From: Alphaproteobacteria bacterium
Lineage (GTDB): Bacteria > Pseudomonadota > Alphaproteobacteria > Micropepsales > Micropepsaceae
DNA length: 64,000 nucleotides
Direction: 5' to 3'
NCBI GenBank assembly: GCA_019241645.1
Contig: JAFAWQ010000022.1
Span: forward strand, 124,001 to 188,000
Part shown: piece after piece, positions 1 through 10,695 of the stretch
How the letters are laid out: every line of letters starts with the position of its first letter
Position numbering within the stretch: position 1 is the first letter of the stretch
The notes under the pieces: generated by a model
The model's database searches: none
What the model was told of the DNA's origin: nothing
The model's input: only the letters and a program-made list of their open reading frames with translations
Made by a program: the position numbers and the translations under genes

Positions 1-2
1 GC

Positions 3-683
3 GATCAATCGCCGACCCAGCGCGTCATGGCGGAAGAATTTGTGATTCCGCCGCACGTCACGGCGGCGAGTCTGGTCGTGAACGGCCGTTGCTATACCGT
101 TGCAATCGCTGACAGCATTCTGGATGAAGAACATCCGCCGTTTCTCATCCGCAATGGCAGAGCCATACCCGGCACGATGCCGGGTGAACTGCTGTCGCGC
201 GTGGGCCAGGTCATCGCCAAAACAGCCGCTGCGCTCGGCATCGATTTCGGTGCGATGGAAACCACGCTTGCAGTCAGGAATGACCAACTCCAACTGCTGA
301 ACATACGTATGGGGCTTCCCCCATACGTATGTTGCCGGCAGATCGCTCTGAGTTCGGGCGTGGATATTTACGCATCCGCCATAAAGCTCGCCCTGGGTGA
401 CTCATTGACGAGCGAGGACACGATCGCGAACAGTGGCCACCCCTCGGTCGTCAAGGTGCGGTACGCGCCGCCCGGCCGGATTGTCGGCATCTGCGGTGAG
501 GAAGAGGCTCGCATGGTTCCAGGTGTGAGAGAGTTGGTCTTGTCGCTGCAGCCGGGAGAAATTATCCGGCCGGAGCAAGCTCCGACGGCTGCCGTGGCAG
601 TGCTCGCTACTGGATCATCACGGGAAGCGGCCGAGAGGACAGCGCGCGATGCACTGTCGCTGTTGCGCATAGAGAATGCCTAG
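3..683 (+). CDS. ATP-grasp domain protein, C-terminal part (5' end outside window)
   Basis: The frame is already open at the left edge, so the gene begins upstream; the ATG at 27 lies inside the domain. The visible residues read like the C-terminal half of an ATP-grasp carboxylate-amine ligase: a VMAEEF strand, then an AAALGIDFGAMETTL segment carrying one acidic metal/ATP-site residue, then the strand that is normally E-x-N-x-R and here reads LLNIR (Glu replaced by Leu), then SSGVDIYASAIKLALGD. These enzymes join a carboxylate to an amine using ATP; the substrate cannot be told from this part. A perfect 34-bp inverted repeat (300-333) sits exactly over the degraded motif, so activity is uncertain. 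Confidence 0.6.
   Translation, partial: DQSPTQRVMAEEFVIPPHVTAASLVVNGRCYTVAIADSILDEEHPPFLIRNGRAIPGTMPGELLSRVGQVIAKTAAALGIDFGAMETTLAVRNDQLQLLNIRMGLPPYVCCRQIALSSGVDIYASAIKLALGDSLTSEDTIANSGHPSVVKVRYAPPGRIVGICGEEEARMVPGVRELVLSLQPGEIIRPEQAPTAAVAVLATGSSREAAERTARDALSLLRIENA
300..333. repeat. perfect inverted repeat inside the ATP-grasp gene
   Basis: The arms AACATACGTATGGGG (300-314) and its exact reverse complement (319-333) are separated by the four bases CTTC. The hairpin has 15 uninterrupted pairs and lies wholly inside a coding frame, over the expected ATP-grasp E-x-N-x-R motif. There is no T-run, so it is not a typical intrinsic terminator. Confidence 0.9.
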
Positions 684-716
684 ACGAATTGCCGATTGGA
701 CGCGTCCACAGGGCAT

Positions 717-1643
717 TCAGCTGGCGGATGGCGACACTGCTTCGTCGGAAACCAGCGACCGATAGGCAAAGGCGCTCGCGCCCGCCAACAATGCGTAAAT
801 AACTGCGCCGATCAGCAGGCCCGCAGGATAGAGAATGTACCAATACGTCCGATACAATCCAAACGAGCGAACCATTTGCTCACGCTGGTATTGTTGCCAT
901 TGCGCAAGTGCCTCGGGCGAGTTGTTAGGCGGAAGGAGGTTTCCTTTGAATGCATAGAGAACGTAGATCAGATCCGCCAAAATCAGGGGAATCATTACTG
1001 CCATAAGGATCGCGAAAATTCGCCAGAAGTTGCCGCGCGTCAGCTGCCAGCCACGAAACAGGTCGATTTTTTCCTCGGCTACAGCGATTGGCGCCATGAA
1101 AAAGGACAATCGTATGGCAGCCAGGAAGAGGAGGCAGACTGCCGCAATGATGCCGAGGATTACTGCAATAGCGAGAATGGCGACCAAACCCTGCCCGCGC
1201 AGCGTGCTCGCGAGCACACCAAATACGATGCCGCCAAGGAGCGATACAATGAGGATCGCAATGTAGACCGCTGCCATCGCGAGTAGAAAAAGAAGATACA
1301 TTGCGAGCAATCGCCAGGTAGCGAGACCAAAGGGGTTTTGCCGAAAAACCGAACCTTTCCGGATGCCAAGAGCCTCCTTCGTCAGTGAGGCCCACTGTGC
1401 GACAAGCAGTACGAATATTACGACGAAATATGCGATCAGAATGAGGGCCGAATTGCGGAAAGGCTGTGGATCACCGCTTGCGAGCTTCGTTAGTGCAGCC
1501 TGATAGGGTCTCGAGATCGCGAAGCTCAGTGCCCAGAGAATGATCACGGGAATCAAGATCACTCCGAGATTGTTGACGATGTTGCCAAAAGCGAAACGGT
1601 ATGCATTCGCTATTGTGGCGCCGACCGGAATTTTCTCCGGCAT
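717..1643 (-). CDS. multi-pass inner-membrane protein of unknown function
   Basis: A 308-residue protein with about six hydrophobic segments (near residues 24-44, 67-84, 111-140, 152-180, 208-232 and 272-293) and no signal peptide, so an integral inner-membrane protein. I see no catalytic motif and do not recognise the family; the layout recalls the YciC/DUF975-like class of uncharacterised membrane proteins, but that is only a resemblance. It converges on the ATP-grasp gene with a 33-bp gap. Confidence 0.65.
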   Translation of the reverse strand: MPEKIPVGATIANAYRFAFGNIVNNLGVILIPVIILWALSFAISRPYQAALTKLASGDPQPFRNSALILIAYFVVIFVLLVAQWASLTKEALGIRKGSVFRQNPFGLATWRLLAMYLLFLLAMAAVYIAILIVSLLGGIVFGVLASTLRGQGLVAILAIAVILGIIAAVCLLFLAAIRLSFFMAPIAVAEEKIDLFRGWQLTRGNFWRIFAILMAVMIPLILADLIYVLYAFKGNLLPPNNSPEALAQWQQYQREQMVRSFGLYRTYWYILYPAGLLIGAVIYALLAGASAFAYRSLVSDEAVSPSAS

Positions 1644-1723
1644 ATGTCTGCCCCCGCGAAGCCCTTCGGGAGATATTGTAACCTATTTTCCGCCTAGATG
1701 AAGCGCTTGCAGCGCCGTCATGC

Positions 1724-2149
1724 TCAAATGCGGAACGATGTAACCGGCGTCCATTTGAGCTTCCGCCGGTCCACGCGGGCCGCTGTGTCCTCGCCGTCGA
1801 AAACCATGGGCTGAAGCGCAAAGTCCAGCGGAGGCGGTTCGCGGAACGTGTTCGCGTTTACCGTGAACCAACCCAGTTCGCCCTCAGGCAACAAGGCCCC
1901 GATGTATGCTCCGCAATGCGAGCAAAGGAGGAAGTCCGCGGTGCGCAGGCCGAATCGGTAGCGCACGAGCCGATCGGGCGAACGGATGTGGATTTGCATC
2001 GTGCCGCGCGGATCGCTTGCGTTCCGGGCGCCGTGCGCGCGGCAGAACGAGCACATGCAGGCACGCAAACCCAATTCCTCAAGTGGCGAGATTGTCTCGA
2101 ATGCGTACCAGAGATTGCCGCAGTGGCAGCCGCCCTCGAACCTTGTCAT
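1724..2149 (-). CDS. GFA/CENP-V family zinc protein
   Basis: This is a glutathione-dependent formaldehyde-activating-enzyme (GFA) fold protein. The zinc-ligand pattern is complete: GGCHCG near the N-terminus, ACMCSFC in the middle, and LLCSHCG. The start is placed at the ATG giving MTRFEGGCHCG, which matches how the family begins; an in-frame ATG at 2173 (MTTGQ) would add 8 residues. Most GFA-fold proteins have no proven substrate, and the C1 role of the founding member should not be assumed. It lies downstream of, and on the same strand as, katG-DUF3501, with about a 100-bp gap. Confidence 0.75.
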   Translation of the reverse strand: MTRFEGGCHCGNLWYAFETISPLEELGLRACMCSFCRAHGARNASDPRGTMQIHIRSPDRLVRYRFGLRTADFLLCSHCGAYIGALLPEGELGWFTVNANTFREPPPLDFALQPMVFDGEDTAARVDRRKLKWTPVTSFRI

Positions 2150-2257
2150 GTCGGCCCTTTGCCCAGTCGTCATCCACCCTACTACCGGTCTGCAAATTCT
2201 TCGATAGGGGAGCTTTGTGGAAGGCGGCGGGCCTGCGCACACCGCGGCATTCAAAGT

Positions 2258-2719
2258 CTAGCCAAAGTCTCTTGCCAGTTCGGCGCGGACATCCGGCATG
2301 ATGGCGGTCATGTGGCTGTAGGCGGGATGGGCCAGGCCCAGCACCGCCTCAACCGAAAGCATTCTGAACTTCTCGATCTGCTCAGGGATGAACCGGAAGC
2401 GCACCCGGTGCACGGATGACGTTTTCCCGTCCTGCATGGTGCGCTCGCCGTTATCCATCGGCGTGGCGGGAATGCGCTCCTGGTTGAGCGCGATGTAAGC
2501 GGCTTCCCCGAGGCCTGCCAGGCGATACAATTCGCGCTCGCGCCGCTTAGGATCGTCGATCTCAATCGTCAGCGTGGCAACCAACTCGCCGCCTCGAAGA
2601 TTCGGCGGCCAGCTTGCCCGCGCCTGGCCGGCCATTCGCGCTTCGACAACTTTTTCGCTGCCGAAAATAAAGATGGCGAATGGCCCGACCTTGACGCGCC
2701 GATTATTGTTCGCGGACAC
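2258..2719 (-). CDS. DUF3501 family protein, shortened
   Basis: The sequence from RRVKVGPFAIFIF through RGGELVATLTIEIDDPKRR, GKTSSVH, VLGLAHPAYSHM to the C-terminus follows the DUF3501 pattern. The protein is 153 residues, whereas members I recall are about 190. The N-terminal leader is missing, and the block usually carrying an ENYDTMWYQ..EML..E motif is replaced by a shorter, unrelated stretch. DUF3501 genes are often found beside rubrerythrin or Fe-S oxidoreductase genes, which hints at peroxide or redox defence. Here it follows katG by 16 bp and is probably co-transcribed with it. Its biochemical function is unknown. Confidence 0.7.
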   Translation of the reverse strand: MSANNNRRVKVGPFAIFIFGSEKVVEARMAGQARASWPPNLRGGELVATLTIEIDDPKRRERELYRLAGLGEAAYIALNQERIPATPMDNGERTMQDGKTSSVHRVRFRFIPEQIEKFRMLSVEAVLGLAHPAYSHMTAIMPDVRAELARDFG

Positions 2720-2735
2720 GATGCTTGTTGCCGCC

Positions 2736-4991
<2,256 letters not shown>

Positions 4992-4999
4992 TCAACAGA

Positions 5000-5014
5000 T
5001 TAGAACAATTCTAA
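5000..5014. promoter_or_regulatory. Irr-type iron control element (ICE) upstream of katG
   Basis: TTAGAA-CAA-TTCTAA is a perfect 6-3-6 inverted repeat matching the core of the rhizobial iron control element bound by Irr. It lies between the 3' end of irr and the start of katG, upstream of katG on its strand. The same palindrome with a different spacer occurs in the irr-fabA intergenic region. Confidence 0.75.
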
Positions 5015-5044
5015 AATGAATTTTCTGTTGCGCTGAAAGGCCGC

Positions 5045-5473
5045 TCAGTTTCGCCGGATGCGGACTACGACGTCCACCCGGTCTATGGCAGTGCCCTTGG
5101 GCGGGCCCGGAATGCCGTCCACGACAATGGCGTTGCCCGGAATGTCCACGAGTTCGCCACTTTCTTCGCAGTAGAAATGCTGGTGGTCGCCGGTATTGGT
5201 GTCGAAATAGCTGCGACCGGCACTGATCGCTACTTCGCGCAGTAAGCCAGCTTCCGTGAACTGGTGCAGCGTATTGTAGACTGTCGCGAGCGAGACGGGG
5301 ACCCCGGCTTTGGCGGCTTCCCGGTGCAGGGACTCGGCCGAGATGTGGCGATGCTCGGAGCCGAGCAACCCGGCAAGAGCTGCCCGCTGGCGGGTCGGCC
5401 GCAAACCCGCAGCTCTCAGCCGCTCGATTGTATCCAACAGCCTCATCGTTTTGCGCTTGCTTGATTTCCGCAT
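5045..5473 (-). CDS. irr: Irr-type Fur family transcriptional regulator
   Basis: A 142-residue Fur-superfamily repressor. The winged-helix region GLRPTRQRAALAGLL...PVSLATVYNTLHQFTEAGLLRE is followed by SYFDTNTGDHQHFYCEESGELVDIP, which closely matches Irr; its His-rich DHQHF is the equivalent of the haem/metal-responsive HxH segment of alphaproteobacterial Irr. It lacks the CxxC zinc pair typical of Fur and PerR. The start is placed at MRKSSKRK, with GGAGAG upstream; an internal ATG at 5446 is an alternative. ICE palindromes flank the gene, consistent with autoregulation and control of katG. PerR-like behaviour is the main alternative reading. Confidence 0.85.
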   Translation of the reverse strand: MRKSSKRKTMRLLDTIERLRAAGLRPTRQRAALAGLLGSEHRHISAESLHREAAKAGVPVSLATVYNTLHQFTEAGLLREVAISAGRSYFDTNTGDHQHFYCEESGELVDIPGNAIVVDGIPGPPKGTAIDRVDVVVRIRRN

Positions 5474-5540
5474 GAAAACTCGCACTCTCCAACTCTGGCT
5501 GACGCTCGGGCCAAACTCTGCTAATCTGGGCAAACACGTG

Positions 5541-5557
5541 GTTAGAACGTTTCTAAC
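5541..5557. promoter_or_regulatory. ICE palindrome between irr and fabA
   Basis: GTTAGAA-CGT-TTCTAAC is a 7-3-7 inverted repeat located 68 bp upstream of irr and 62 bp upstream of fabA, which are divergent. Its core is identical to the element upstream of katG. It could control irr alone or both directions. Confidence 0.75.
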
Positions 5558-5618
5558 TTGAAAATCCGCCTTGAACGATTCGAAGTCAAGGGCGTTCACG
5601 GCCCAAAGGGAAACCGGC

Positions 5619-6146
5619 ATGTTGGGAAGGCAATCGAGTTTCGATCTGCAGGGGCTGCTCGCTTGCGCCCGAGGGGAGTTGTTTGGGGAAGGAAACGCGA
5701 AGCTGCCGCTGCCTCCCATGCTGATGTTCGACCGCATCACACGGATCTCGGAAAAGGGCGGTGCCGCCGACAAGGGTCGCATCGAAGCCGAACTCGATCT
5801 CAAACCGGATCTCTGGTTCTTCAAATGTCATTTTCAGAATGACCCGGTGATGCCGGGCTGTCTCGGTGTGGACGCCATGTGGCAAATGATCGGTTTTTTC
5901 CTTGCGTGGCTTGGCGGCTTGGGCCGGGGCCGTGCCCTGGGCGTCGGAGAAGTCAAATTCTCCGGAATGGTTCTGCCTGCAAACAGGCTGGTCAGTTATT
6001 ACATCGATCTCAAGCGGGTGATCATGCGCAGGCTGGTGGTCGGCGTCGCCGACGGCATCATGCAGGTGGATGGAAAGACAATTTACGAAGCAAAGGACCT
6101 GCGCGTTGGTCTCTTTACGGAAGATGCTGCCGCAGCCACCGCCTGA
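5619..6146 (+). CDS. fabA: 3-hydroxydecanoyl-ACP dehydratase/isomerase FabA
   Basis: A hot-dog-fold enzyme of 175 residues that dehydrates 3-hydroxyacyl-ACP and isomerises trans-2- to cis-3-decenoyl-ACP, the branch point of anaerobic-type unsaturated fatty-acid synthesis. The catalytic pair is visible: His71 in [14 protein letters not shown] and Asp85 in GVDAMWQM. The start is at MLGRQSSFD, with AAAGGG nine bases upstream; an upstream in-frame ATG at 5571 would make it longer than the family. It begins the fabA-fabB-fabI operon, divergent from irr. Confidence 0.96.
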   Translation: MLGRQSSFDLQGLLACARGELFGEGNAKLPLPPMLMFDRITRISEKGGAADKGRIEAELDLKPDLWFFKCHFQNDPVMPGCLGVDAMWQMIGFFLAWLGGLGRGRALGVGEVKFSGMVLPANRLVSYYIDLKRVIMRRLVVGVADGIMQVDGKTIYEAKDLRVGLFTEDAAAATA

Positions 6147-6212
6147 CCCGGCTTGGGGTAACTCACACGGACACGGCGGCGAGCTGTACCCGCCGCGCTG
6201 GAGGAAAAGACC

Positions 6213-7433
6213 ATGAGGCGCGTCGCGGTCACCGGCATGGGCATCGTGTCGTCGATCGGCAATAACACGCAGGAAGTGTTGGCTTCCTTGCGTGAGGCAA
6301 AGTCCGGCATCACCGCAGGCGCGGAGCAGAAGGAATATGGCTTCCGCAGTCAGGTGCAGGGCAAGCCCGTGATCGATCTCGAATCCATGATCGATCGTCG
6401 CGCCAAGCGATTCATGGGCGATACAGCCGCTTACGCGTTCGTAGCGATGCAGCAGGCACTGACGGATTCGGGCCTGGAAGAAAACGATGTCGTAAACGAG
6501 CGCACTGGATTGATCGTCGGGTCCGGTGGTCCTTCCGTGGACATTATCGTCAAAGCGGCGGACACCACGCGCGAGAACAAGAGCCCGAAGCGCATCGGGC
6601 CGTTTGCGGTGCCGAAGGCGATGTCGTCAACCTGTTCGGCCGTGCTTTCCACCTGGTTCAAGATAAAGGGCGTGAATTATTCGATCAGTTCGGCTTGCGC
6701 GACCAGCGGGCATTGCATCGGCAACGGGGCGGAGATGATCCAGTACGGCAAGCAGGACATCGTATTCGCCGGCGGCGCCGAACAGCTGGACTGGGAACTG
6801 TCGGCGCTGTTCGACGCGATGGGCGCGATGTCATCCAAGTACAATGATACGCCGCAGCGTGCCTCCCGCGCCTTCGACAAGGATCGCGACGGCTTCGTCA
6901 TCGCGGGCGGTGGCGGCATGCTGGTGCTGGAAGAGCTGGAGCACGCCAAAGCGCGCGGCGCCAAGATCTACTGCGAGCTCGTCGGCTATGGGGCCACCAG
7001 CGACGGCCACGACATGGTCGCGCCATCGGGAGAAGGCGCGGTGCGCTGCATGAAGCAGGCGATCGCCGGTGTGAAAGGCCCCATCGACTACGTCAATGCG
7101 CACGGCACGGCGACCCCGGTAGGCGACCTCACTGAGATCAGGGCCATGCGTGAGGTGTTCGGTGGGCGCATGCCGCCGGTGAACTCCACCAAGTCGCTTA
7201 CCGGGCATTCGCTGGGGGCAGCGGGGGTGTGGGAATCGATCTTTTCCATTCTGCAGATGAAAAACGGCTTCATTGCGGAAAGCGCCAACATCGACGAACT
7301 CGATCCCGAAATTGCGGATGCCCCGATTGTGCGTTCGCGCATCGATGGCGCGAAGCTCGAACGCGTGCTGTCGAATTCGTTCGGCTTTGGCGGCACCAAT
7401 GCCACGCTGGCTTTCCAGCGATACGACGCCTGA
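6213..7433 (+). CDS. fabB: beta-ketoacyl-ACP synthase I FabB
   Basis: A thiolase-fold condensing enzyme of 406 residues that elongates acyl-ACP, including the cis-unsaturated intermediate made by FabA. The Cys-His-His triad is intact: Cys162 in SSACATSGH, His297 in [11 protein letters not shown] and His332 in TGHSLGAAG. The neighbouring fabA supports FabB rather than FabF. Its stop codon overlaps the fabI start by one base (TGATG), so the two are translationally coupled. Confidence 0.96.
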   Translation: MRRVAVTGMGIVSSIGNNTQEVLASLREAKSGITAGAEQKEYGFRSQVQGKPVIDLESMIDRRAKRFMGDTAAYAFVAMQQALTDSGLEENDVVNERTGLIVGSGGPSVDIIVKAADTTRENKSPKRIGPFAVPKAMSSTCSAVLSTWFKIKGVNYSISSACATSGHCIGNGAEMIQYGKQDIVFAGGAEQLDWELSALFDAMGAMSSKYNDTPQRASRAFDKDRDGFVIAGGGGMLVLEELEHAKARGAKIYCELVGYGATSDGHDMVAPSGEGAVRCMKQAIAGVKGPIDYVNAHGTATPVGDLTEIRAMREVFGGRMPPVNSTKSLTGHSLGAAGVWESIFSILQMKNGFIAESANIDELDPEIADAPIVRSRIDGAKLERVLSNSFGFGGTNATLAFQRYDA

Positions 7434-8260
7434 TGCCGTCTGAACCGCTCATGCAGGGCCGGCGCGGGCTGGTGATGGGTGTTGCGAACGACCACTCGAT
7501 TGCGTGGGGAATCGCGCGAACCCTGCATGCCCACGGTGCGGAGCTGGCCTTCACCTACCAGGGCGACGCGCAGGGCAAGCGGCTGGCGCCGCTGGCGGAG
7601 TCGGTTGGCTCCTGCTTGCAGTTGCAGGCGGATGTCGAGAACGAGGGCGAGCTGGACGCGGCCTTCGCGCAGCTGGCCCAGCAATGGGGCCGCCTCGATT
7701 TCGTTGTCCATGCCATCGCGTATTCCGAACGCGAAGAGCTCAAGCGCCGTTACGTTGAGACGAGTCGGCAGAATTTCTGCCGTTCTCTCGCCATCTCGTG
7801 CTTTTCCTTTACGGACGTCGCGCGGCGCTCGCTGCCGCTGATGACAAACGGCGGCGCGCTCCTCACACTGACTTATCTTGGCGCCCATCGCGTGACGCCA
7901 AACTACAACGTGATGGGCGTGGCCAAGGCGGCGCTGGAATCCAGCGTGCGTTACCTGGCCGCCGACCTGGGGCGAGACAACATCCGCGTTAACGCTATTT
8001 CCGCCGGCCCGATGCGGACTTTGGCAGGCTCGGTGATCGGCGAGTCGCGCACGGTGTTCAAATGGAACAAGGCCCACAGCCCGCTGAGGCGTACGGTCGA
8101 CCTCGATCACGTGGGAAACGCCGCTCTTTACCTTCTCAGCGATCTCTCCTTGGGCGTGACCGGCGAAGTTCATTACGTTGATGCCGGGTACAACATCATC
8201 GGCACTCCGCCCTCGAGCCAGCTCAAGGGCTGGATCGGGCCGGAGGACAAGGACGAATGA
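7433..8260 (+). CDS. fabI: enoyl-ACP reductase FabI
   Basis: A short-chain-dehydrogenase-like NADH enoyl-ACP reductase of 275 residues, completing each elongation cycle. The divergent FabI nucleotide motif GVANDHSIAWGIA is present. So are LTYLGA and Y-x6-K in YNVMGVAK, which supply the active-site Tyr and Lys. This is the class targeted by triclosan. The start is the ATG overlapping the fabB stop. Its own stop overlaps the next start (ATGA). A long antisense frame over this gene is a composition artefact. Confidence 0.95.
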   Translation: MPSEPLMQGRRGLVMGVANDHSIAWGIARTLHAHGAELAFTYQGDAQGKRLAPLAESVGSCLQLQADVENEGELDAAFAQLAQQWGRLDFVVHAIAYSEREELKRRYVETSRQNFCRSLAISCFSFTDVARRSLPLMTNGGALLTLTYLGAHRVTPNYNVMGVAKAALESSVRYLAADLGRDNIRVNAISAGPMRTLAGSVIGESRTVFKWNKAHSPLRRTVDLDHVGNAALYLLSDLSLGVTGEVHYVDAGYNIIGTPPSSQLKGWIGPEDKDE

Positions 8261-8865
8261 CCAGCAAGGCCTTGCTGCCCCTTTCCGTTGTCGCTCTGTC
8301 ATTGCTCGGGTTCATCGCTTCGGCTCAGGCTGGATGGGAAGACGTCGCATCGCCCTACGATGTGCAACGCCTGTCACGACTGGAGGAGGCTCGCGCCAGT
8401 GGCATGGACGCGGCGCATGATGGCTGGATCGAGCGCCATTCCAGCGCGGTGCGCGCGGCTCTTGAAGGCGAGACCGGTCCCCTCGCTCGGCGCGATGTGA
8501 TCGGCGGGTGGCGTTGTCGCACGGTGAAAAGCGGCGGCATCTTGCCTGCCATCGGCTATGGCTGGTTCCGTTGCCGGGTGAGCGAGCGCGAGGGACACCT
8601 GTTCTTCCAAAAGCTTTCCGGCACACAGCGCCTGGCCGGCTATCTCTATCCGCACCGTTCGGGCGGATACGTGTTGCTGGGTGCCTGGTCGGTGAAGGGC
8701 GAGCCAATGCACACGTATTCCGGCAACGGAGTTTCGGCCGGCGCCGTAACGGGGCCAGACGATGCCATCGCACTGGTATCCGCTTCGGGGCGCGGGCGCG
8801 TGCGGATCGAATTCCCGTTTCCAGGGCAGGAATCCGTCTATGACGTGATGGAACTGCGGCGGTAG
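8257..8865 (+). CDS. DUF4893 domain-containing exported protein
   Basis: A 202-residue protein with a clear signal peptide (ALLPLSVVALSLLGFIASAQA) followed by the DUF4893 pattern: WEDVASPYDVQRLSRLEEA, GGWRCRTVKSGGILPAIGYGWFRCRV and the FFQKLSGTQRLAGYLYP region. Its function is unknown; it is probably periplasmic. It overlaps fabI by four bases, so it is co-translated with the fatty-acid operon, but nothing in the sequence links it chemically to lipid synthesis. Confidence 0.8.
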   Translation: MTSKALLPLSVVALSLLGFIASAQAGWEDVASPYDVQRLSRLEEARASGMDAAHDGWIERHSSAVRAALEGETGPLARRDVIGGWRCRTVKSGGILPAIGYGWFRCRVSEREGHLFFQKLSGTQRLAGYLYPHRSGGYVLLGAWSVKGEPMHTYSGNGVSAGAVTGPDDAIALVSASGRGRVRIEFPFPGQESVYDVMELRR

Positions 8866-8939
8866 GCCGGGCCCCTATAGGCTTTGGCGGATCACGCCTG
8901 ATTGATATTGCCGCCCGATTTGGCGGACTATCGTGGCGC

Positions 8940-9503
8940 ATGCGTATCGTCACCGCTTTCCTCATTCTAGTGTTTTGCTCCGGCGCTGCGTTGGCGGTGC
9001 AGAACCCTCAGGCGCAACATCCTGCGAGCGAAATCGACTCCTTGTTCGCTGCGCTGGCCAAGGTGGACTCGGAGGAGGAGGCGCGGTCCATCGAAGACCG
9101 AATCCTCACTGCCTTCCTGAAATCCGATAGCCCGACGGTCGATCTTCTGATGACCCACGCCGCCGCGGCGCTGCATGGCGGTAAGGCCGATGTGGCGAAG
9201 ACCCTGATTGCCGCCGTTACTCGCATCGCGCCGGATTACGCGGAAGGCTGGCATCAACGCGCCGAGATGCAGGCGGAGGCGGGGGACGACCAGGGGGCGA
9301 TGTACTGCCTCGAAAAAACCGTCACGCTCAATCCGCGGCACTTCGAGGCGCTGACAGAGCTGGCGAGCAAAGTTGAGGAATACGGCGACAAGACTGCGGC
9401 GCTTAAGCTCTACCGCCGGGCATTGGCGCTTGACCCTTTTCTGGAGCAGGCGGGCCAGCGGGTTCGCGCGCTGGAGCACGAAGTGGAAGGACAGAGTCTG
9501 TAG
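8940..9503 (+). CDS. exported TPR repeat protein
   Basis: A 187-residue protein with a signal peptide (MRIVTAFLILVFCSGAALA) and about two to three tetratricopeptide repeats in the C-terminal half (GWHQRAEMQAEAGDDQGAMYCLEKTVTLNPRHFEAL, then TAALKLYRRALALDPF). TPRs are protein-interaction scaffolds; the partner is unknown. It is an independent unit between the fab operon and the folate pair. Confidence 0.8.
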   Translation: MRIVTAFLILVFCSGAALAVQNPQAQHPASEIDSLFAALAKVDSEEEARSIEDRILTAFLKSDSPTVDLLMTHAAAALHGGKADVAKTLIAAVTRIAPDYAEGWHQRAEMQAEAGDDQGAMYCLEKTVTLNPRHFEALTELASKVEEYGDKTAALKLYRRALALDPFLEQAGQRVRALEHEVEGQSL

Positions 9504-9532
9504 TTCTGCCGAGGCGCCGCTATAATCGCCGC

Positions 9533-10291
9533 ATGGCGGACGTGAAAAATGTTCTCGTCACCGGCGCCGCGAAGCGGCTCGGCCGCGCTATTGCCCTCGA
9601 TCTGGCGCGCAACGGCTGGAACGTGGCGATCCATTTCAATGCTTCGGAACGCGAGGCGCGCGTAACCTGCGAAGACGTAAAGGCCTCGGGCGTGCGTGCC
9701 GCTCTGGTCAAAGCCGATCTCTGCCGCGAAACCGAAACGGGGGACGCTATCCCGCGCGCGGTCAGCGAGTTGGGGCCGCTGACCGCGCTCGTAAACAGCG
9801 CATCGGTGTTCGAGAATGACCAGTGGTACAGTGCCGATCGCGCTTCCTGGGATCGCCACATGGAAGTGAACCTGCGCGCGCCCCTTGTGCTGGCGCAGGG
9901 CTTTGCGAAACAGCTGCCGAAGGGCGCGCGCGGCGCCATCGTCAATCTGCTCGATCAGCGGCTGTTGAAGCCGGCACCCGATTTCCTTTCCTACGGTGTC
10001 AGCCGCGCCGGATTGCAGTGGCTCACGATAACGCTGGCGCAGGCATTGGCACCGGCCATACGCGTCAACGCCGTCGCGCCGGGACCGACGCTGAAGGGAG
10101 CGCGTCAAAGCGCCCAGCACTTCGAAAAAGAAAGTCGCGCCACCATTCTGGGACATGGCTCGCAGCCGCAAGACATTTGCGATGCCGTGCGCTATCTGCT
10201 GGGCGCTCCCGCGGTAACCGGCCAGACGATTACCGTGGACGGCGGTCAGCATCTTATCTGGAAACTTGCCGACATGGCCGACAGCGAATGA
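9533..10291 (+). CDS. SDR oxidoreductase, probable pteridine reductase (FolM-like)
   Basis: A short-chain dehydrogenase/reductase of 252 residues with cofactor motif TGAAKRLGRAIA, the N-S-A-S variant of the NNAG motif (VNSASVF) and active-site Y-x3 region SYGVSRAG. The usual YxxxK Lys is replaced by Arg here (YGVSR). The N-terminal AKRLGRAIAL and LLDQRLLKP resemble FolM/PTR1-type pteridine reductases. The stop overlaps the folB start (ATGA), which supports a role in pterin reduction, but that is inference. Confidence 0.7.
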   Translation: MADVKNVLVTGAAKRLGRAIALDLARNGWNVAIHFNASEREARVTCEDVKASGVRAALVKADLCRETETGDAIPRAVSELGPLTALVNSASVFENDQWYSADRASWDRHMEVNLRAPLVLAQGFAKQLPKGARGAIVNLLDQRLLKPAPDFLSYGVSRAGLQWLTITLAQALAPAIRVNAVAPGPTLKGARQSAQHFEKESRATILGHGSQPQDICDAVRYLLGAPAVTGQTITVDGGQHLIWKLADMADSE

Positions 10292-10683
10292 ATTTTCCCG
10301 AACGCCAATCGCCGACCGGCACACGTACGCTCCGCCGTATTCTGATTCGAGATCTCGAACTTTCTGTCCAGATCGGAATTCACGGGCATGAGCACGGTCG
10401 GGCCCAACCTGTGCGAATCAATCTCGACCTTGCGGTCGATGACAGCCCGGTCGACGACCGCCTCGAAGCCGTGGTGGATTACGAAGCTATCGTCGGCAAT
10501 GTGCGCGCCATTACCGAACAGGGGCACATCAATTTGGCCGAAACGCTGGCCGAGCGCATTGCGCAGGTCTGTCTCGACGATCCACGCGTGAAGATCGCTC
10601 GCGTGCGTGTTGAGAAGCTCCACGCCGTTCCCGGTGCGGAATCGGCCGGCGTGGAGATTGAGCGCCGCCGCGGAGCGAATTAG
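10288..10683 (+). CDS. folB: dihydroneopterin aldolase FolB
   Basis: A 131-residue member of the FolB/tunnelling-fold family, converting 7,8-dihydroneopterin to 6-hydroxymethyl-dihydropterin and glycolaldehyde in folate synthesis. Signature: IRDLELSVQIGIHGHEHGRAQPVRINLDL, then VVDYEAIV and NLAETLAERIAQVCL, then KIARVRVEKLHAVPGAESAGVEIER with the catalytic Lys region. It starts within the stop of the pteridine-reductase-like gene. Confidence 0.9.
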   Translation: MNFPERQSPTGTRTLRRILIRDLELSVQIGIHGHEHGRAQPVRINLDLAVDDSPVDDRLEAVVDYEAIVGNVRAITEQGHINLAETLAERIAQVCLDDPRVKIARVRVEKLHAVPGAESAGVEIERRRGAN

Positions 10684-10695
10684 TCAGTCTTGAAT

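Noticed and set aside
7088-8302. Antisense open frame over fabB/fabI
   Set aside because: It covers two canonical enzymes and has no ribosome-binding site or recognisable domain.
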